Shown: piece by piece, positions 1-10,249 of the stretch | How the letters are laid out: each line of letters begins with the position of its first letter | Position numbering within the stretch: position 1 is the stretch's first letter | Assembly: GCF_024639375.1 (NCBI RefSeq) | Contig: NZ_JAHEIM010000013.1 | Location: 1 to 64,000 of the forward strand | DNA: 64,000 nucleotides | Source of the DNA: Rhodoluna sp. | GTDB taxonomy: Bacteria; Actinomycetota; Actinomycetes; Actinomycetales; Microbacteriaceae | Direction of reading: 5' to 3' | Translations under genes and position numbers: made by a program | Notes under the pieces: generated by a model | What the model was told of the DNA's origin: nothing | What the model saw: only the letters and a program-made list of their open reading frames with translations | Database searches by the model: none

Positions 1-101
1 GCATGTGGCCCAGCTTCGATTGCTGCGCGCATTCCTGCACCACCCGCACCCACGATTACAACGTCGTATTCGTAGTGATGAACCTTTGGCTTTGTGCTCA
101 A
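1..101 (-). CDS. sdhA: Succinate dehydrogenase flavoprotein subunit, N-terminal fragment (continues beyond window)
   Basis: Reverse-strand translation from TTG at 101: (M)STKPKVHHYEYDVVIVGAGGAGMRAAIEAGPHA, an FAD-binding Rossmann N-terminus; lies directly downstream of sdhC/sdhD-like genes. Confidence 0.85.
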   Translation of the reverse strand, partial: MSTKPKVHHYEYDVVIVGAGGAGMRAAIEAGPH

Positions 102-131
102 TTTATTTATTTTCCTTTTGGGATTTTTGTT

Positions 132-572
132 TTATGAAGCAGGGCAGAACGAAGGCAATAGGTTTGCCGGTGAACCAGCAGGGCATGGATCAAAGGTGAA
201 AACCACCAATGTGCCTAGCACGATAAGGGCTGCGCAAATTGCCCAAAGAGCAATCACGAGAGCTTTGCGAAGGCCTTCGCGCGAGGTGTAGTCATTCACA
301 ATTGTGCGCATGCCGTTGGTTCCGTGAATCAAAGCAAGCCAGAGCATCAATAGATCCCAGACTTGCCAGAACGGGTCAGACCACTTGCCGCCAACAAATG
401 CAAAGTCAATTGCCTTGATGCCTTCACCCAAAAACAGGTTCGTGAAAAGGTGGCCGAAAATCAGAATTACTAGAACCACACCAGATGCACGCATGTACAT
501 CCAGCCGTACTTCTCAAAGTTGGCTTGCTTGCGATTGCGCGGGCTACGAGGTTGTTCGATTACAACTGACAT
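132..572 (-). CDS. sdhD: Succinate dehydrogenase hydrophobic membrane anchor subunit
   Basis: 146 aa membrane protein between sdhC-like and sdhA genes; conserved His/Arg-containing TM helices. Confidence 0.8.
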   Translation of the reverse strand: MSVVIEQPRSPRNRKQANFEKYGWMYMRASGVVLVILIFGHLFTNLFLGEGIKAIDFAFVGGKWSDPFWQVWDLLMLWLALIHGTNGMRTIVNDYTSREGLRKALVIALWAICAALIVLGTLVVFTFDPCPAGSPANLLPSFCPAS

Positions 573-581
573 GGTGTTCTC

Positions 582-950
582 CTACCAACCAAATACGTGA
601 GACAGGTGACGAGGAGCAAATCCGAGGAACAACACTGCTGAGATGATGACAACTACCCACCACATGACGTTCTGGTATTTGACGCCCTTGCGCCAGAAGT
701 CGATCAAGATCACACGCACACCGTTTAGGGCGTGGTACAAAATTGCGGCTACCAAACCAAGCTCGGCCAGGCCGATGATTGGAGTCTTGTAGGTGCCGAT
801 CACGGCGTTGTAGGCCTCAGGGCTCAGACGAACCAAAGCGGTGTCAAGCACGTGAACAAGCAGAAAAAAGAAAATGGCCACACCGGTAATACGGTGCAAA
901 ACCCATGACCACATACCGACTTTTCCGCGGTACAGGGTGCCTGCAGGCAT
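582..950 (-). CDS. sdhC: Succinate dehydrogenase cytochrome b556 subunit
   Basis: MPAGTLYRGKVGMWSWVLHRITGVAIFFFLLVHVLDTALV... typical SdhC; ORF extends to 1043 but MPAGTLYRG is the likely start (TTG at 959 is an alternative). Confidence 0.85.
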   Translation of the reverse strand: MPAGTLYRGKVGMWSWVLHRITGVAIFFFLLVHVLDTALVRLSPEAYNAVIGTYKTPIIGLAELGLVAAILYHALNGVRVILIDFWRKGVKYQNVMWWVVVIISAVLFLGFAPRHLSHVFGW

Positions 951-1063
951 AGATGGCAAGAATATCCTCCTCGATACGGATTTTTCACAAACCTCTAAAA
1001 GTCTATGCCTGTTCTGCTTGTGCCCTCGCCCAAACCCAGGCATTGGGCTAGGGTTTTTTACAT

Positions 1064-2182
1064 ATGTCTAATAATCGAGCTCCAATCGACCGCTTTTTCA
1101 GCGTCATTCCTGCCGGTGGCATCGGCAGTCGACTTTGGCCACTGTCACGCGCCTCGGCCCCTAAGTTTTTGCACGACCTAACCGGTTCGGGGCAAACCTT
1201 GCTTCAAGACACCTGGGATCGCCTGGTGCCAATCGCCGGAAAAGATCGCATCTTGGTGGTCACCGGCAAGGTGCACAAGTCGGCGGTGCTAGAGCAGATC
1301 GAAGATCTTTCAACCGACAACCTAGTTCTCGAACTTTCTCCAAAAGACTCAACCGCTGCAATCGCCTTGGCCGCAGCCATTCTGATGAAGCGCGAACCAG
1401 ACGTAATCATTGGCTCTTTTGCAGCCGATCACGTGATCACCGAGGATGTTGCATTTCAGGCGGCCGTGCACGAGGCAGTGGCTGTAGCGGCCACTGGCAA
1501 GATCGTGACTATTGGAATTGCACCGACTGAGCCATCCGTAGGTTTTGGCTATATAAAGGTAGGGGAGTCGCTGGATGTGGCGCGCGCCCCGAGTGCCAAG
1601 CACGTAGTGAACTTCGTTGAGAAGCCAAACATGGCGAATGCCCGTCTTTACGTGCAATCTGGCGAATACCTTTGGAATGCCGGCATGTTTATTGCCCCAG
1701 CGTCGTTGCTATTGCAGCAGGTTGAAAAGTCCGAACCGGCTCTTTATGAGTCATTGATGAAAATTGCCGATGCTTGGGATACCGACGACCGCAAGGTTGT
1801 GCTGGAAAAGACCTGGCCGAGCCTAAAGAAGATCGCCATCGACTATTCGGTTGCCGAACCTGCCGCCGAGGCTGGTCTGGTGGCCGTTGTTCCGGCCACA
1901 TTTAGCTGGCACGACGTGGGTGACTTTGCAGCGATTGCCGAATTGCAGTCGCAGGGCCGTCGCGACAACCTAGCGGTGCTGGGTAATGCGCGAGTTTTGG
2001 CCGATTCATCGAGTGGCATTTTGGTGAGCGACACCGATCGCTTGATTGCACTGATTGGTGTCGAAGACATCATTGTGGTTGACACCCCGGATGCGCTTTT
2101 GGTGACTACCAAAGAACACGCGCAGCGAGTAAAGAGCTTGGTGGATGTTCTTAAAGCCACGGGTCACTCAGACATTCTCTAA
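1064..2182 (+). CDS. manC: Mannose-1-phosphate guanylyltransferase
   Basis: PAGGIGSRLWPLSRASAPKFLHDL nucleotidyltransferase signature, FVEKPN, WNAGMF motifs. Confidence 0.93.
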   Translation: MSNNRAPIDRFFSVIPAGGIGSRLWPLSRASAPKFLHDLTGSGQTLLQDTWDRLVPIAGKDRILVVTGKVHKSAVLEQIEDLSTDNLVLELSPKDSTAAIALAAAILMKREPDVIIGSFAADHVITEDVAFQAAVHEAVAVAATGKIVTIGIAPTEPSVGFGYIKVGESLDVARAPSAKHVVNFVEKPNMANARLYVQSGEYLWNAGMFIAPASLLLQQVEKSEPALYESLMKIADAWDTDDRKVVLEKTWPSLKKIAIDYSVAEPAAEAGLVAVVPATFSWHDVGDFAAIAELQSQGRRDNLAVLGNARVLADSSSGILVSDTDRLIALIGVEDIIVVDTPDALLVTTKEHAQRVKSLVDVLKATGHSDIL

Positions 2183-2336
2183 GTTCAACCTTCATGCTCA
2201 ACTTGAGCGATATGTAACGGCTCGGTTAAATATTCGTTCTAACCGCATACTTTCGCTTTCCAATTTTTTATCCGGTCTAGGCTGACTTCTGTAGCGACTG
2301 ATGAAAGCCATTGGTCGTTTTTCAGGAGGAAATTAA

Positions 2337-3440
2337 GTGAAGATTTCACACCCAGTTTTCAAGGGCCTAGCAGTTGCAGCAATTGCAGCACTAACCCTTG
2401 CAGGTTGTGCCTCAGCTCCGGCCGAGCCAACCGTTACTCCAATTGACTACAAGGCGTGCATGGTTTCAGACGCCGGTGGTTTCAATGACGCATCTTTCAA
2501 CCAGGAAGCATACGCAGGTCTAAAGCAAGCTGAAACTGAGCTTGGCGTGAAGATTGCATCAGTTGAGTCTCCAGAGAAGGCAACTCAGACTGACTATGTT
2601 TCTGGTCTTGACTCAATGGTTGGCGAGGGCTGTAACCTCATCATCACCGTTGGTTTTGCACTTGCAACCGCAACTCGCGATGCAGCAAAGACTCACCCAG
2701 ACGTGAACTTCGCAATCATCGACTCAGCACTCTCAAACGATGACTACTCACCGTTGTCATTGCCAAACGTAAAGCCAATTCAGTACGACACCGCTGAAGC
2801 TGCTTACCTAGCTGGTTACCTTGCTGCTGCAAAGAGCAAGACCGGCAAGGTTGCAACCTACGGTGGAATGTTGTTCCCATCTGTAACCATCTTCATGGAT
2901 GGCTTCAAGCAGGGTGTTGACGCTTACAACGCTGCAAAGGGAACCAAGATTAAGGTTCTTGGAGCCGACGGCACCGACAGCTCGAAGTGGGCTGCAACCG
3001 GTGACTTCAACGACCAGGCAAAGGGCAAGACTCTTACCGAAGGTTTCTTCTCACAGGGTGCAGACATCGTTCTTCCTGTAGCAGGCCCAGTTGGTATTGG
3101 TTCAGGTCAGGCAACTCTTGACAAGCCAGGCACTCTAGTAATCGGTGTTGACTCTGACTGGTTCGGTCTTGCAACTCACGCTGCTTACAAGGCAAACATC
3201 TTGACGTCAATCGAGAAGAAGATGGCTAAGGCTGTTCTTGAAGTTATCAAGACCGGTGTTGACGGCGCATTCGCTGGTGGCGACGCTAACCAGTACGTTG
3301 GCAATCTAGCCAACGGTGGCGTGCAGATCTCAGCACAGCACGACGTTGCTTACCCAGATGGCATCCAAGCAGAGCTAGACGCTCTAAAGGCTGACATCAT
3401 CTCGGGCAAGGTTGTTGTTAACTCGATCTACAAGAAGTAA
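2337..3440 (+). CDS. BMP/PnrA-family nucleoside-binding lipoprotein (ABC transporter substrate-binding)
   Basis: Lipobox LAGC at N-terminus; DAGGFNDASFNQEAYAGLKQAE BMP motif; GTG start preceded by AGGAGG. Confidence 0.93.
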   Translation: MKISHPVFKGLAVAAIAALTLAGCASAPAEPTVTPIDYKACMVSDAGGFNDASFNQEAYAGLKQAETELGVKIASVESPEKATQTDYVSGLDSMVGEGCNLIITVGFALATATRDAAKTHPDVNFAIIDSALSNDDYSPLSLPNVKPIQYDTAEAAYLAGYLAAAKSKTGKVATYGGMLFPSVTIFMDGFKQGVDAYNAAKGTKIKVLGADGTDSSKWAATGDFNDQAKGKTLTEGFFSQGADIVLPVAGPVGIGSGQATLDKPGTLVIGVDSDWFGLATHAAYKANILTSIEKKMAKAVLEVIKTGVDGAFAGGDANQYVGNLANGGVQISAQHDVAYPDGIQAELDALKADIISGKVVVNSIYKK

Positions 3441-3450
3441 TTGCTATAAA

Positions 3451-3498
3451 AAAATAAAACCGGGGAGCGCGCTTAGGCGTACTCCCCGGTTTTATTTT
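3451..3498. terminator. Strong intrinsic terminator-like hairpin between substrate-binding protein and ABC ATPase
   Basis: Perfect 17-bp stem AAAATAAAACCGGGGAG (3451-3467) / CTCCCCGGTTTTATTTT (3482-3498). Confidence 0.9.
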
Positions 3499-3563
3499 CT
3501 TCGGTCTGGTTAGACTGAAATCAAGTTGCTCGCAAGAGCATGAGAACTGAACGAGGCAAAGCA

Positions 3564-5063
3564 ATGAAGCTGGAACTGCGTGGTATCACCAAGCGCTTCG
3601 GCACCATGACCGCCAATGACCATGTGAACCTAATTGCCGAACCAGGGCAGATTCACTGTTTGGTTGGCGAAAATGGCGCAGGCAAGTCAACGTTGATGAA
3701 CGTTATTTTTGGTTTGTATCAAGCCGATGGCGGCGAGATTTTGATTGACGACAAGCTCGTCAAATTTTCTGGACCCGGCGATGCAATGGCCGCCGGAATT
3801 GGCATGGTGCACCAGCACTTTATGTTGATTCCAGTTTTCACAGTTGCTGAAAACGTAATTCTTGGCCACGAACCAACTAAGTTCGGCACCGTTCTGGATA
3901 TTAAAAAAGCACGCGAGCGAGTTCTAGATATTTCAAAACGATTTGGATTTGAAGTTGACCCAGACGCCTTGGTTGGTGACTTGCCAGTAGGCGTGCAGCA
4001 GCGCGTTGAAATTATCAAGGCTCTGATGAGCGATGCGCAAATTTTGATTTTTGATGAACCAACTGCGGTTCTCACTCCTCAAGAAACCGATGAGCTAATG
4101 GTCATCATGAAGCAGCTTCGCGATGAAGGCAAGTCAATTGTTTTCATCACGCACAAGCTGCGTGAGGTTAAAGAAGTAGCCGACAAAATCACTGTGATTC
4201 GTTTGGGCAAAGTTGTTGGTGAAGCAAAGCCAACCGCCTCGGCTAATGAACTTGCTTCGATGATGGTAGGCCGTGAGGTTGACCTTGACGTTAATAAAGC
4301 CGCCGCAAAACCTGGCAAGCCTTTGTTTAAAGTGGCCGGGCTTTCTGCCTGGGATCACGCAGGCAGCAAGGTGCTCGACGACATCAACTTTGAAATTCAC
4401 GAAGGCGAAATTCTGGTTATTGCTGGAGTCCAAGGCAATGGTCAGACCGAACTAACCGAAGCAATCATTGGCATGCACGGCAAAACCATTGGTTCTATTG
4501 AGCTTGATGGCCGTGAACTTATTGGCAAAAACGTAAAGCAGGTTCTCGACCTAGGTGTTGGATTTGTGCCTGAAGACCGCACCGAAGATGGGCTGGTTGC
4601 CGATTTTACGATTGCCGAGAACCTAATGCTCGACCGCAGCGATCGCAAACCTTTTGTAAAGGGCCTAAATCTGCAGCTTGATTTCTTGAAGAAATTCGCA
4701 GCCGAAAAAATCGCCGAATATGACGTGCGCGCACAGGGCATTGAATCTAAAGCTTCCCAACTGTCTGGTGGAAACCAGCAGAAGGTAGTTTTGGCGCGAG
4801 AGCTTTCACGAGAACTTCGTTTGCTCGTTGCGTCGCAGCCAACTCGAGGTCTTGATGTTGGATCCATTGAATTCGTTCACGAAAAGATTGTCGCCACTCG
4901 CGACAGCGGAATTCCGGTTTTGATTGTTGCTACTGAACTTGATGAAGCAGCTCAACTAGGCGACCGCATTGCGGTTATGTACCGCGGCAAAATCGTTGGC
5001 ATTGTGCCTTCGGATACTCCGCGAGCGACCCTGGGGCAAATGATGGCGGGAATTAGCGCATGA
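3564..5063 (+). CDS. ABC transporter ATP-binding protein (dual NBD, simple sugar/nucleoside type)
   Basis: GENGAGKSTLMNVIFG Walker A; second NBD with LSGGNQQKVVLARELSR; ORF opens at 3540 but ATG at 3564 (MKLELRGITKRFG) has an upstream GAGG. Confidence 0.93.
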   Translation: MKLELRGITKRFGTMTANDHVNLIAEPGQIHCLVGENGAGKSTLMNVIFGLYQADGGEILIDDKLVKFSGPGDAMAAGIGMVHQHFMLIPVFTVAENVILGHEPTKFGTVLDIKKARERVLDISKRFGFEVDPDALVGDLPVGVQQRVEIIKALMSDAQILIFDEPTAVLTPQETDELMVIMKQLRDEGKSIVFITHKLREVKEVADKITVIRLGKVVGEAKPTASANELASMMVGREVDLDVNKAAAKPGKPLFKVAGLSAWDHAGSKVLDDINFEIHEGEILVIAGVQGNGQTELTEAIIGMHGKTIGSIELDGRELIGKNVKQVLDLGVGFVPEDRTEDGLVADFTIAENLMLDRSDRKPFVKGLNLQLDFLKKFAAEKIAEYDVRAQGIESKASQLSGGNQQKVVLARELSRELRLLVASQPTRGLDVGSIEFVHEKIVATRDSGIPVLIVATELDEAAQLGDRIAVMYRGKIVGIVPSDTPRATLGQMMAGISA

Positions 5064-6214
5064 AAAAGGCATTCCGAGAAATCGTGAATGGCAACATCTG
5101 GTTGTCATTTCTAGCAGTCGTTGCCTCGTTTATAGTGGGCGGAATCCTCATCGCGTTTTCGAGCGAGACCGTGCAAACCACAGCCACCTATCTAACAGCT
5201 CGACCAACTGACTTCATTAGTGCTGTTTGGAATGCAGTGTTTGGCGCCTATGACGCAATGTTCCGCGGAGCTGTTTTCAATTACAAGGCCGACAACCTAA
5301 CCTTCATGATTCGCCCAATCACTGAGACACTTGCCTACGCAACTCCGATTGTGATGTCGGGTCTCGGTTTGGCGGTGGCGTTTAAATCTGGGTTGTTCAA
5401 CATTGGCGCAGCGGGTCAAATTGTGTTTGGTGCCATGTTTGCCGGTTGGGTAGCAATTTTTGTTGACCTGCCTGGCTACATTCACTTTCCAATCGCATTG
5501 CTTGCCGGCATCTTGGGCGGTGCCCTTTGGGGAGCATTAGCCGGTTTTCTAAAAGCAGCCACCGGCGCAAACGAAGTGATTGTCACGATCATGTTCAACT
5601 ACATTGCGATTTTGTTGCTCGGTTATCTTTTAAAGACTCCGGTGCTTAAGGCTCCAGGGTCGGTTAACCCAATTTCTCCACCGGTTCACGACAGCGCAAA
5701 ATATGCTCTTTTGATGGGCGACCAATTTAGAGTGCACGCTGGTTTGATCGCCATGTTGATTGCAGTGGTGTTCGTTTGGTGGTTGCTAAACCGTTCTTCA
5801 ATTGGTTTTCAATTTCGAGCACTTGGTCACAACCCAAATGCCGCAAAGGTAGCCGGCATCAACATTGGTGCCACCACTGTTTTGGTAATGGCAGTATCCG
5901 GAGCGCTTTCTGGCCTAGCTGGCACATCGCAGATTATGGGTACTGAAAAGTTCTTGACGCTGGGTGTTGCCGCAAGCTTTGGTTTTGACGCTATTACAGT
6001 TGCGCTGCTTGGCCGCTCAAACCCTTGGGGCGTGCTGATGGCAGGCATTTTGTTTGGTGGCCTTCGCGCCGGAGCGGTGACGATGCAAGCCAACCAGGGT
6101 GTTCCAATTGACATTGTCTTGGTGGTGCAATCGATGATCGTTTTGTTCATCGCGGCCCCACCTCTGGTTCGGTCGATGTTCAGAATTAAGCCACAGAAGG
6201 AGGACGCAAAGTGA
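5060..6214 (+). CDS. ABC transporter permease (nucleoside/sugar type)
   Basis: Multi-TM; GLGLAVAFKSGLFNIGAAGQ signature of BPD_transp_2 permeases; overlaps ATPase stop. Confidence 0.92.
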   Translation: MKKAFREIVNGNIWLSFLAVVASFIVGGILIAFSSETVQTTATYLTARPTDFISAVWNAVFGAYDAMFRGAVFNYKADNLTFMIRPITETLAYATPIVMSGLGLAVAFKSGLFNIGAAGQIVFGAMFAGWVAIFVDLPGYIHFPIALLAGILGGALWGALAGFLKAATGANEVIVTIMFNYIAILLLGYLLKTPVLKAPGSVNPISPPVHDSAKYALLMGDQFRVHAGLIAMLIAVVFVWWLLNRSSIGFQFRALGHNPNAAKVAGINIGATTVLVMAVSGALSGLAGTSQIMGTEKFLTLGVAASFGFDAITVALLGRSNPWGVLMAGILFGGLRAGAVTMQANQGVPIDIVLVVQSMIVLFIAAPPLVRSMFRIKPQKEDAK

Positions 6215-7440
6215 AGCAAAGCAAACGCACACCAATTTCACTTCTAGTGCTCACCCTGTTGGGGCTTTGGATGCTGGTTTCAGCCCCAGCCATTGACACC
6301 ACAATCAAGATTTCAACCGACAGCGATATTTTCAAGATTGCCGAATTCGGTTTGAATGCTCAGTTGGTTAGCGCGATTGCTTTCGCGTTCCAACTATTGG
6401 CAACGGGTTACTCAAGTTTCTTTGTGCTGGTTCGCAAGCACAAAACCCCACGCTTCGTGGTCTTGGTTTTTGGCCTCGCGCTAGTCGTTGAAATTATGAT
6501 TTTGCTTTTTGCGGGCAAGACCATGACCATCACCTCGCTGTTGCAGGGCTCGCTTGCTTTGGCAGTGCCGCTGATTTTTGGTTCCCTTGCCGGTGTTCTA
6601 AGTGAGCGCGTGGGTGTGGTCAACATCGCCATCGAAGGTCAATTGCTTGCCGGTGCCTTCATCTCGGCGCTTGTGGCATCACTTTCGGCCAACATGTACC
6701 TCGGTCTAATCGGAGCCATCATTGCCGGTGCCTTGGTTTCATGGGTGCTTGCGGTGTTCAGCATTAAGTACATCGTTGACCAAATCATTGTTGGTGTTGT
6801 GTTGAACGTGCTTGTGGTTGGCGTTACCAACTTCCTGTTCAGCACTCTGATGGTTAGCAACCTCACAGTGTTTAACCAGCCGCCAAGATTTGAAAAGATC
6901 CTGATTCCATTGCTTGGTCAAATTCCGGTAATTGGTCCAGTGCTGTTCAACCAAACTTTGATCGTCTACTTGATGTATCTATCGGTAGCTGGAATTTGGT
7001 TTGCCTTGTTCAAGACCCGTTGGGGTCTGCGGTTGCGCGCGGTTGGAGAGTATCCAAAGGCAGCAGACACCGTGGGCATCAAGGTTTTCCGCACTCGATA
7101 CATCAGCGTGATCATCGGTGGCGCGTTCGCTGGTTTGGGCGGTGCGTTCTTCACCCTGGGCCAAGTTGGCTCATTCGGCAAGGAGATGACTAACGGTGCG
7201 GGCTACATCGCGCTCGCAGCCTTGATCTTCGGTCGATGGAACCCTATTTATGCAGCATTTGCTGGTTTGCTCTTTGGCTTTGCGCAGAACTTGCAATATG
7301 GCCTGGCCATCATCGGTTCACCTGTGCCAAGCGAATTCTTGTTGATGCTGCCTTACGCGCTAACCGTGATTGCGGTGGCTGGTTTGGTTGGCAAGGTAAC
7401 CGGCCCAGCTGCATCTGGCAAAGCATACATAAAGAGTTAG
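6211..7440 (+). CDS. ABC transporter permease (second subunit)
   Basis: LSERVGVVNIAIEGQLLAGAF motif; GTG start overlapping preceding permease. Confidence 0.92.
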   Translation: MKQSKRTPISLLVLTLLGLWMLVSAPAIDTTIKISTDSDIFKIAEFGLNAQLVSAIAFAFQLLATGYSSFFVLVRKHKTPRFVVLVFGLALVVEIMILLFAGKTMTITSLLQGSLALAVPLIFGSLAGVLSERVGVVNIAIEGQLLAGAFISALVASLSANMYLGLIGAIIAGALVSWVLAVFSIKYIVDQIIVGVVLNVLVVGVTNFLFSTLMVSNLTVFNQPPRFEKILIPLLGQIPVIGPVLFNQTLIVYLMYLSVAGIWFALFKTRWGLRLRAVGEYPKAADTVGIKVFRTRYISVIIGGAFAGLGGAFFTLGQVGSFGKEMTNGAGYIALAALIFGRWNPIYAAFAGLLFGFAQNLQYGLAIIGSPVPSEFLLMLPYALTVIAVAGLVGKVTGPAASGKAYIKS

Positions 7441-7446
7441 GCAAAC

Positions 7447-7845
7447 ATGTCTGAAATAAACTGGGATGCCCTGCGAGCCAAAGCAAACGCGGCGATGAAG
7501 AAGGCCTACGTGCCCTATTCAAAATTTCCCGTGGGTGCCGCTGCAATCACCGAAGATGGTCGAGTTGTCTCGGGTTGCAACATTGAAAACGCTTCTTACG
7601 GCTTAACCCTGTGTGCAGAGTGTTCGCTAGTGAGTGACTTATTTGCCACCGGTGGCGGGCGCTTGATTGCTTTCACCTGCGTAGATGCCCACGGCAATGT
7701 GCTGATGCCTTGCGGTCGCTGCCGTCAGCTTTTATTTGAACACTCTGCCGAAGTAATGTTGCTCGAAACCGTTTCTGGAATCAAAACCATAAATCAGGTA
7801 ATTCCTGATGCTTTTGGTCCGCGTGATCTTGAAGAAAGAAAGTAA
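7447..7845 (+). CDS. cdd: Cytidine deaminase
   Basis: YVPYSKFPVGAAAI, NIENASYGLTLCAECSL, PCGRCRQLL zinc deaminase motifs. Confidence 0.96.
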   Translation: MSEINWDALRAKANAAMKKAYVPYSKFPVGAAAITEDGRVVSGCNIENASYGLTLCAECSLVSDLFATGGGRLIAFTCVDAHGNVLMPCGRCRQLLFEHSAEVMLLETVSGIKTINQVIPDAFGPRDLEERK

Positions 7846-9131
7846 TGGCATCGTTCTCTGCACCAGAACTTATCGTCATCAAACGTGACAAGGGTGAACT
7901 CAGCACCGAACAAATCAATTGGTTGGTAGCAAACTACACCAGAGGTGCAGTTGCCGATGAACAAATGTCGGCACTGGCCATGGCCATTTTGCTAAATGGC
8001 ATGAACCGTCGCGAAATTCGTGACCTAACCATGGCAATGATTGCTTCGGGCGAAAAGCTCAACTACGACGACCTTGGTGTTGCAACTGCCGACAAGCACT
8101 CAACCGGTGGTGTCGGTGACAAAATCACTTTGCCACTTGCTCCTTTGGTTGCTGTGTTTGGTGTTGCAGTGCCACAGCTTTCAGGTCGCGGGCTAGGTCA
8201 CACCGGTGGCACGCTCGACAAGCTTGAATCAATCCCCGGATGGCGTGCCTCGCTATCCAATGAAGAATTTCACAAACAGCTAGCCGAAGTTGGTGCGGTA
8301 ATTTGCGCAGCTGGTTCAGGTTTGGCCCCGGCTGATCGCAAACTTTATTCACTGCGGGATGTCACCGGAACCGTCGAGGCTATTCCTCTGATTGCTAGCT
8401 CAATCATGTCTAAGAAGATTGCCGAAGGCACAAAGTCTTTGGTGCTCGACGTAAAGGTGGGTTCAGGTGCCTTTATGAAAGACATTGAGCGTGCCCGCGA
8501 GCTAGCCACCGTAATGGTGCAGCTTGGCCAGGATGCCGGAGTAAACACCACGGCTTTGCTCACCGATATGTCGACACCACTTGGTCTGCAAATCGGAAAC
8601 GCCCTCGAGGTAAAAGAGTCGGTTGAGGTTCTTGCTGGTGGCGGCCCTGCCGATGTTGTGCAACTAACTGTTGAGCTAGCCACCGAGATGCTTCGCCTTT
8701 CGGGTAAGACCGATGTTGATGTGGCGGCTGCCCTTAACGATGGCCGAGCTATGGATAAATGGCGCCAAATGATTTCGGCACAGAGTGGCAACCCAGATGC
8801 GCCGTTGCCAGTGGCCAAGGAGCAACACGTGATATTGGCCCCGGCAGATGGAATGCTGAGCCACCTTGATGCCCTGCAGGTGGGCACCGCGTCTTGGCGT
8901 TTGGGCGCTGGGCGCGCACGCAAAGAGGATCCGGTTCAAGCTGGCGCTGGCATCACGCTGCATGCACAGGTTGGCCAGCGTGTCACCGGCGGGCAACCAC
9001 TCATGACTTTGCACACCGATGAGCCGGCGAGATTCGAGGGCGCGCTAGCAGCTCTTGAAGGTTCATTTAAGATTGAGGTTTCAGGCAAGCCATCCGAGCG
9101 CCAAATTGTGCTCGAGCGAATCAACGGCTAA
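7845..9131 (+). CDS. deoA: Thymidine phosphorylase
   Basis: DKHSTGGVGDKITLPLAPLVA; LSGRGLGHTGGTLDKLESIPG. Confidence 0.96.
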   Translation: MASFSAPELIVIKRDKGELSTEQINWLVANYTRGAVADEQMSALAMAILLNGMNRREIRDLTMAMIASGEKLNYDDLGVATADKHSTGGVGDKITLPLAPLVAVFGVAVPQLSGRGLGHTGGTLDKLESIPGWRASLSNEEFHKQLAEVGAVICAAGSGLAPADRKLYSLRDVTGTVEAIPLIASSIMSKKIAEGTKSLVLDVKVGSGAFMKDIERARELATVMVQLGQDAGVNTTALLTDMSTPLGLQIGNALEVKESVEVLAGGGPADVVQLTVELATEMLRLSGKTDVDVAAALNDGRAMDKWRQMISAQSGNPDAPLPVAKEQHVILAPADGMLSHLDALQVGTASWRLGAGRARKEDPVQAGAGITLHAQVGQRVTGGQPLMTLHTDEPARFEGALAALEGSFKIEVSGKPSERQIVLERING

Positions 9132-9152
9132 ACCACCAAGAGAGGCACCACC

Positions 9153-10247
9153 ATGGCTAACTTCGACATTCGTTCACTGCCGAAGATTTCGTTGCACGAT
9201 CACCTTGATGGTGGCCTGCGCCCTCAAACCATTATTGAGTTGGCTGATGAAATTGGCCTTGAGTTGCCGGCAGATAACGCCAAAGATCTAAAGCGTTGGT
9301 TCGAGAAGTCAGCCGACTCTGGTTCATTGGTGGAGTACCTAAAAACTTTCGATGTGACCACTGCAGTGATGCAGACCAAAGAACAACTTGCCCGAGTGGC
9401 TCGTGAATTTGTTTTGGATCTTGCCAACGATGGTGTTGTCTATGGCGAAATTCGCTGGGCACCCGAGCAGCACCTAACCCGCGGCTTGTCACTTGATGAA
9501 GCCGTTGAAGCAGTTCAGGATGGCCTGGAGCAGGGCATGGATCTAGTTGATGAGCAGGGCGGATTCATTCGCACCGGTCAATTGGTAACCGCAATGCGTC
9601 ACGCCGACCGCGGTCTTGAAATTGCCGAGCTTGCAGTTCGCCACCGCAATAATGGTGTGGTTGGTTTTGACATCGCAGGTGCCGAAAAAGGCTTCTTGCC
9701 AAGCCGCCACAAGTTGGCTTTTGATTACCTAGCCGAAGAACTTTTTCCGGTCACTATTCACGCAGGTGAAGCCGATGGCATCGAGAGCATCAAGGATGCA
9801 ATCGTTTCCGGTCGCGCTCTTCGCCTTGGTCATGGTGTGCGCTTGATTGAAGACATCATGTTTAGTCGCACCGAGGGCGACACCGATTTGGTTGTGCTTG
9901 GCCCAGTGGCCGAGTGGGTGCACGACCGCGGCATCGCACTTGAGTGTTCACCCTCTTCAAACTTGCAGACTGGTGCTATCGAAATGCTTGGCGACAAAAT
10001 GACCGACCACCCAATCGATGTGCTTTACGACCTTGGCTTCAAGGTGACCGTAAACACTGACAACCGTTTGATGAGCGGCACTACGCTGACTCGCGAACTC
10101 GAGCTCTTGGTTGATGCCTTTGGTTACAACCTTGCTGACTTGGAGTTGTTCCAGGTGAATGCCGCAGAGGCAAGTTTTCAGGCCATCGATGACCGCGAAG
10201 AGCTAATTGAATTAATCTCGGATGGTTTCGCCGAGGCATCTAAGTAA
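9153..10247 (+). CDS. add: Adenosine deaminase
   Basis: LPKISLHDHLDGGLRPQT; HAGEADG; SSNLQTGAI; VTVNTDNR motifs. Confidence 0.95.
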   Translation: MANFDIRSLPKISLHDHLDGGLRPQTIIELADEIGLELPADNAKDLKRWFEKSADSGSLVEYLKTFDVTTAVMQTKEQLARVAREFVLDLANDGVVYGEIRWAPEQHLTRGLSLDEAVEAVQDGLEQGMDLVDEQGGFIRTGQLVTAMRHADRGLEIAELAVRHRNNGVVGFDIAGAEKGFLPSRHKLAFDYLAEELFPVTIHAGEADGIESIKDAIVSGRALRLGHGVRLIEDIMFSRTEGDTDLVVLGPVAEWVHDRGIALECSPSSNLQTGAIEMLGDKMTDHPIDVLYDLGFKVTVNTDNRLMSGTTLTRELELLVDAFGYNLADLELFQVNAAEASFQAIDDREELIELISDGFAEASK

Positions 10248-10249
10248 AA

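Noticed and set aside
1049-1066. TAGGGT upstream of manC as a leaderless promoter
   Set aside because: Gap to ATG is 9 nt and no convincing -35; weaker than the six listed cases.
8345-8923. 192-aa reverse ORF inside deoA
   Set aside because: Antisense to a strongly conserved deoA; Ser/Thr/Arg-rich composition typical of shadow ORFs.
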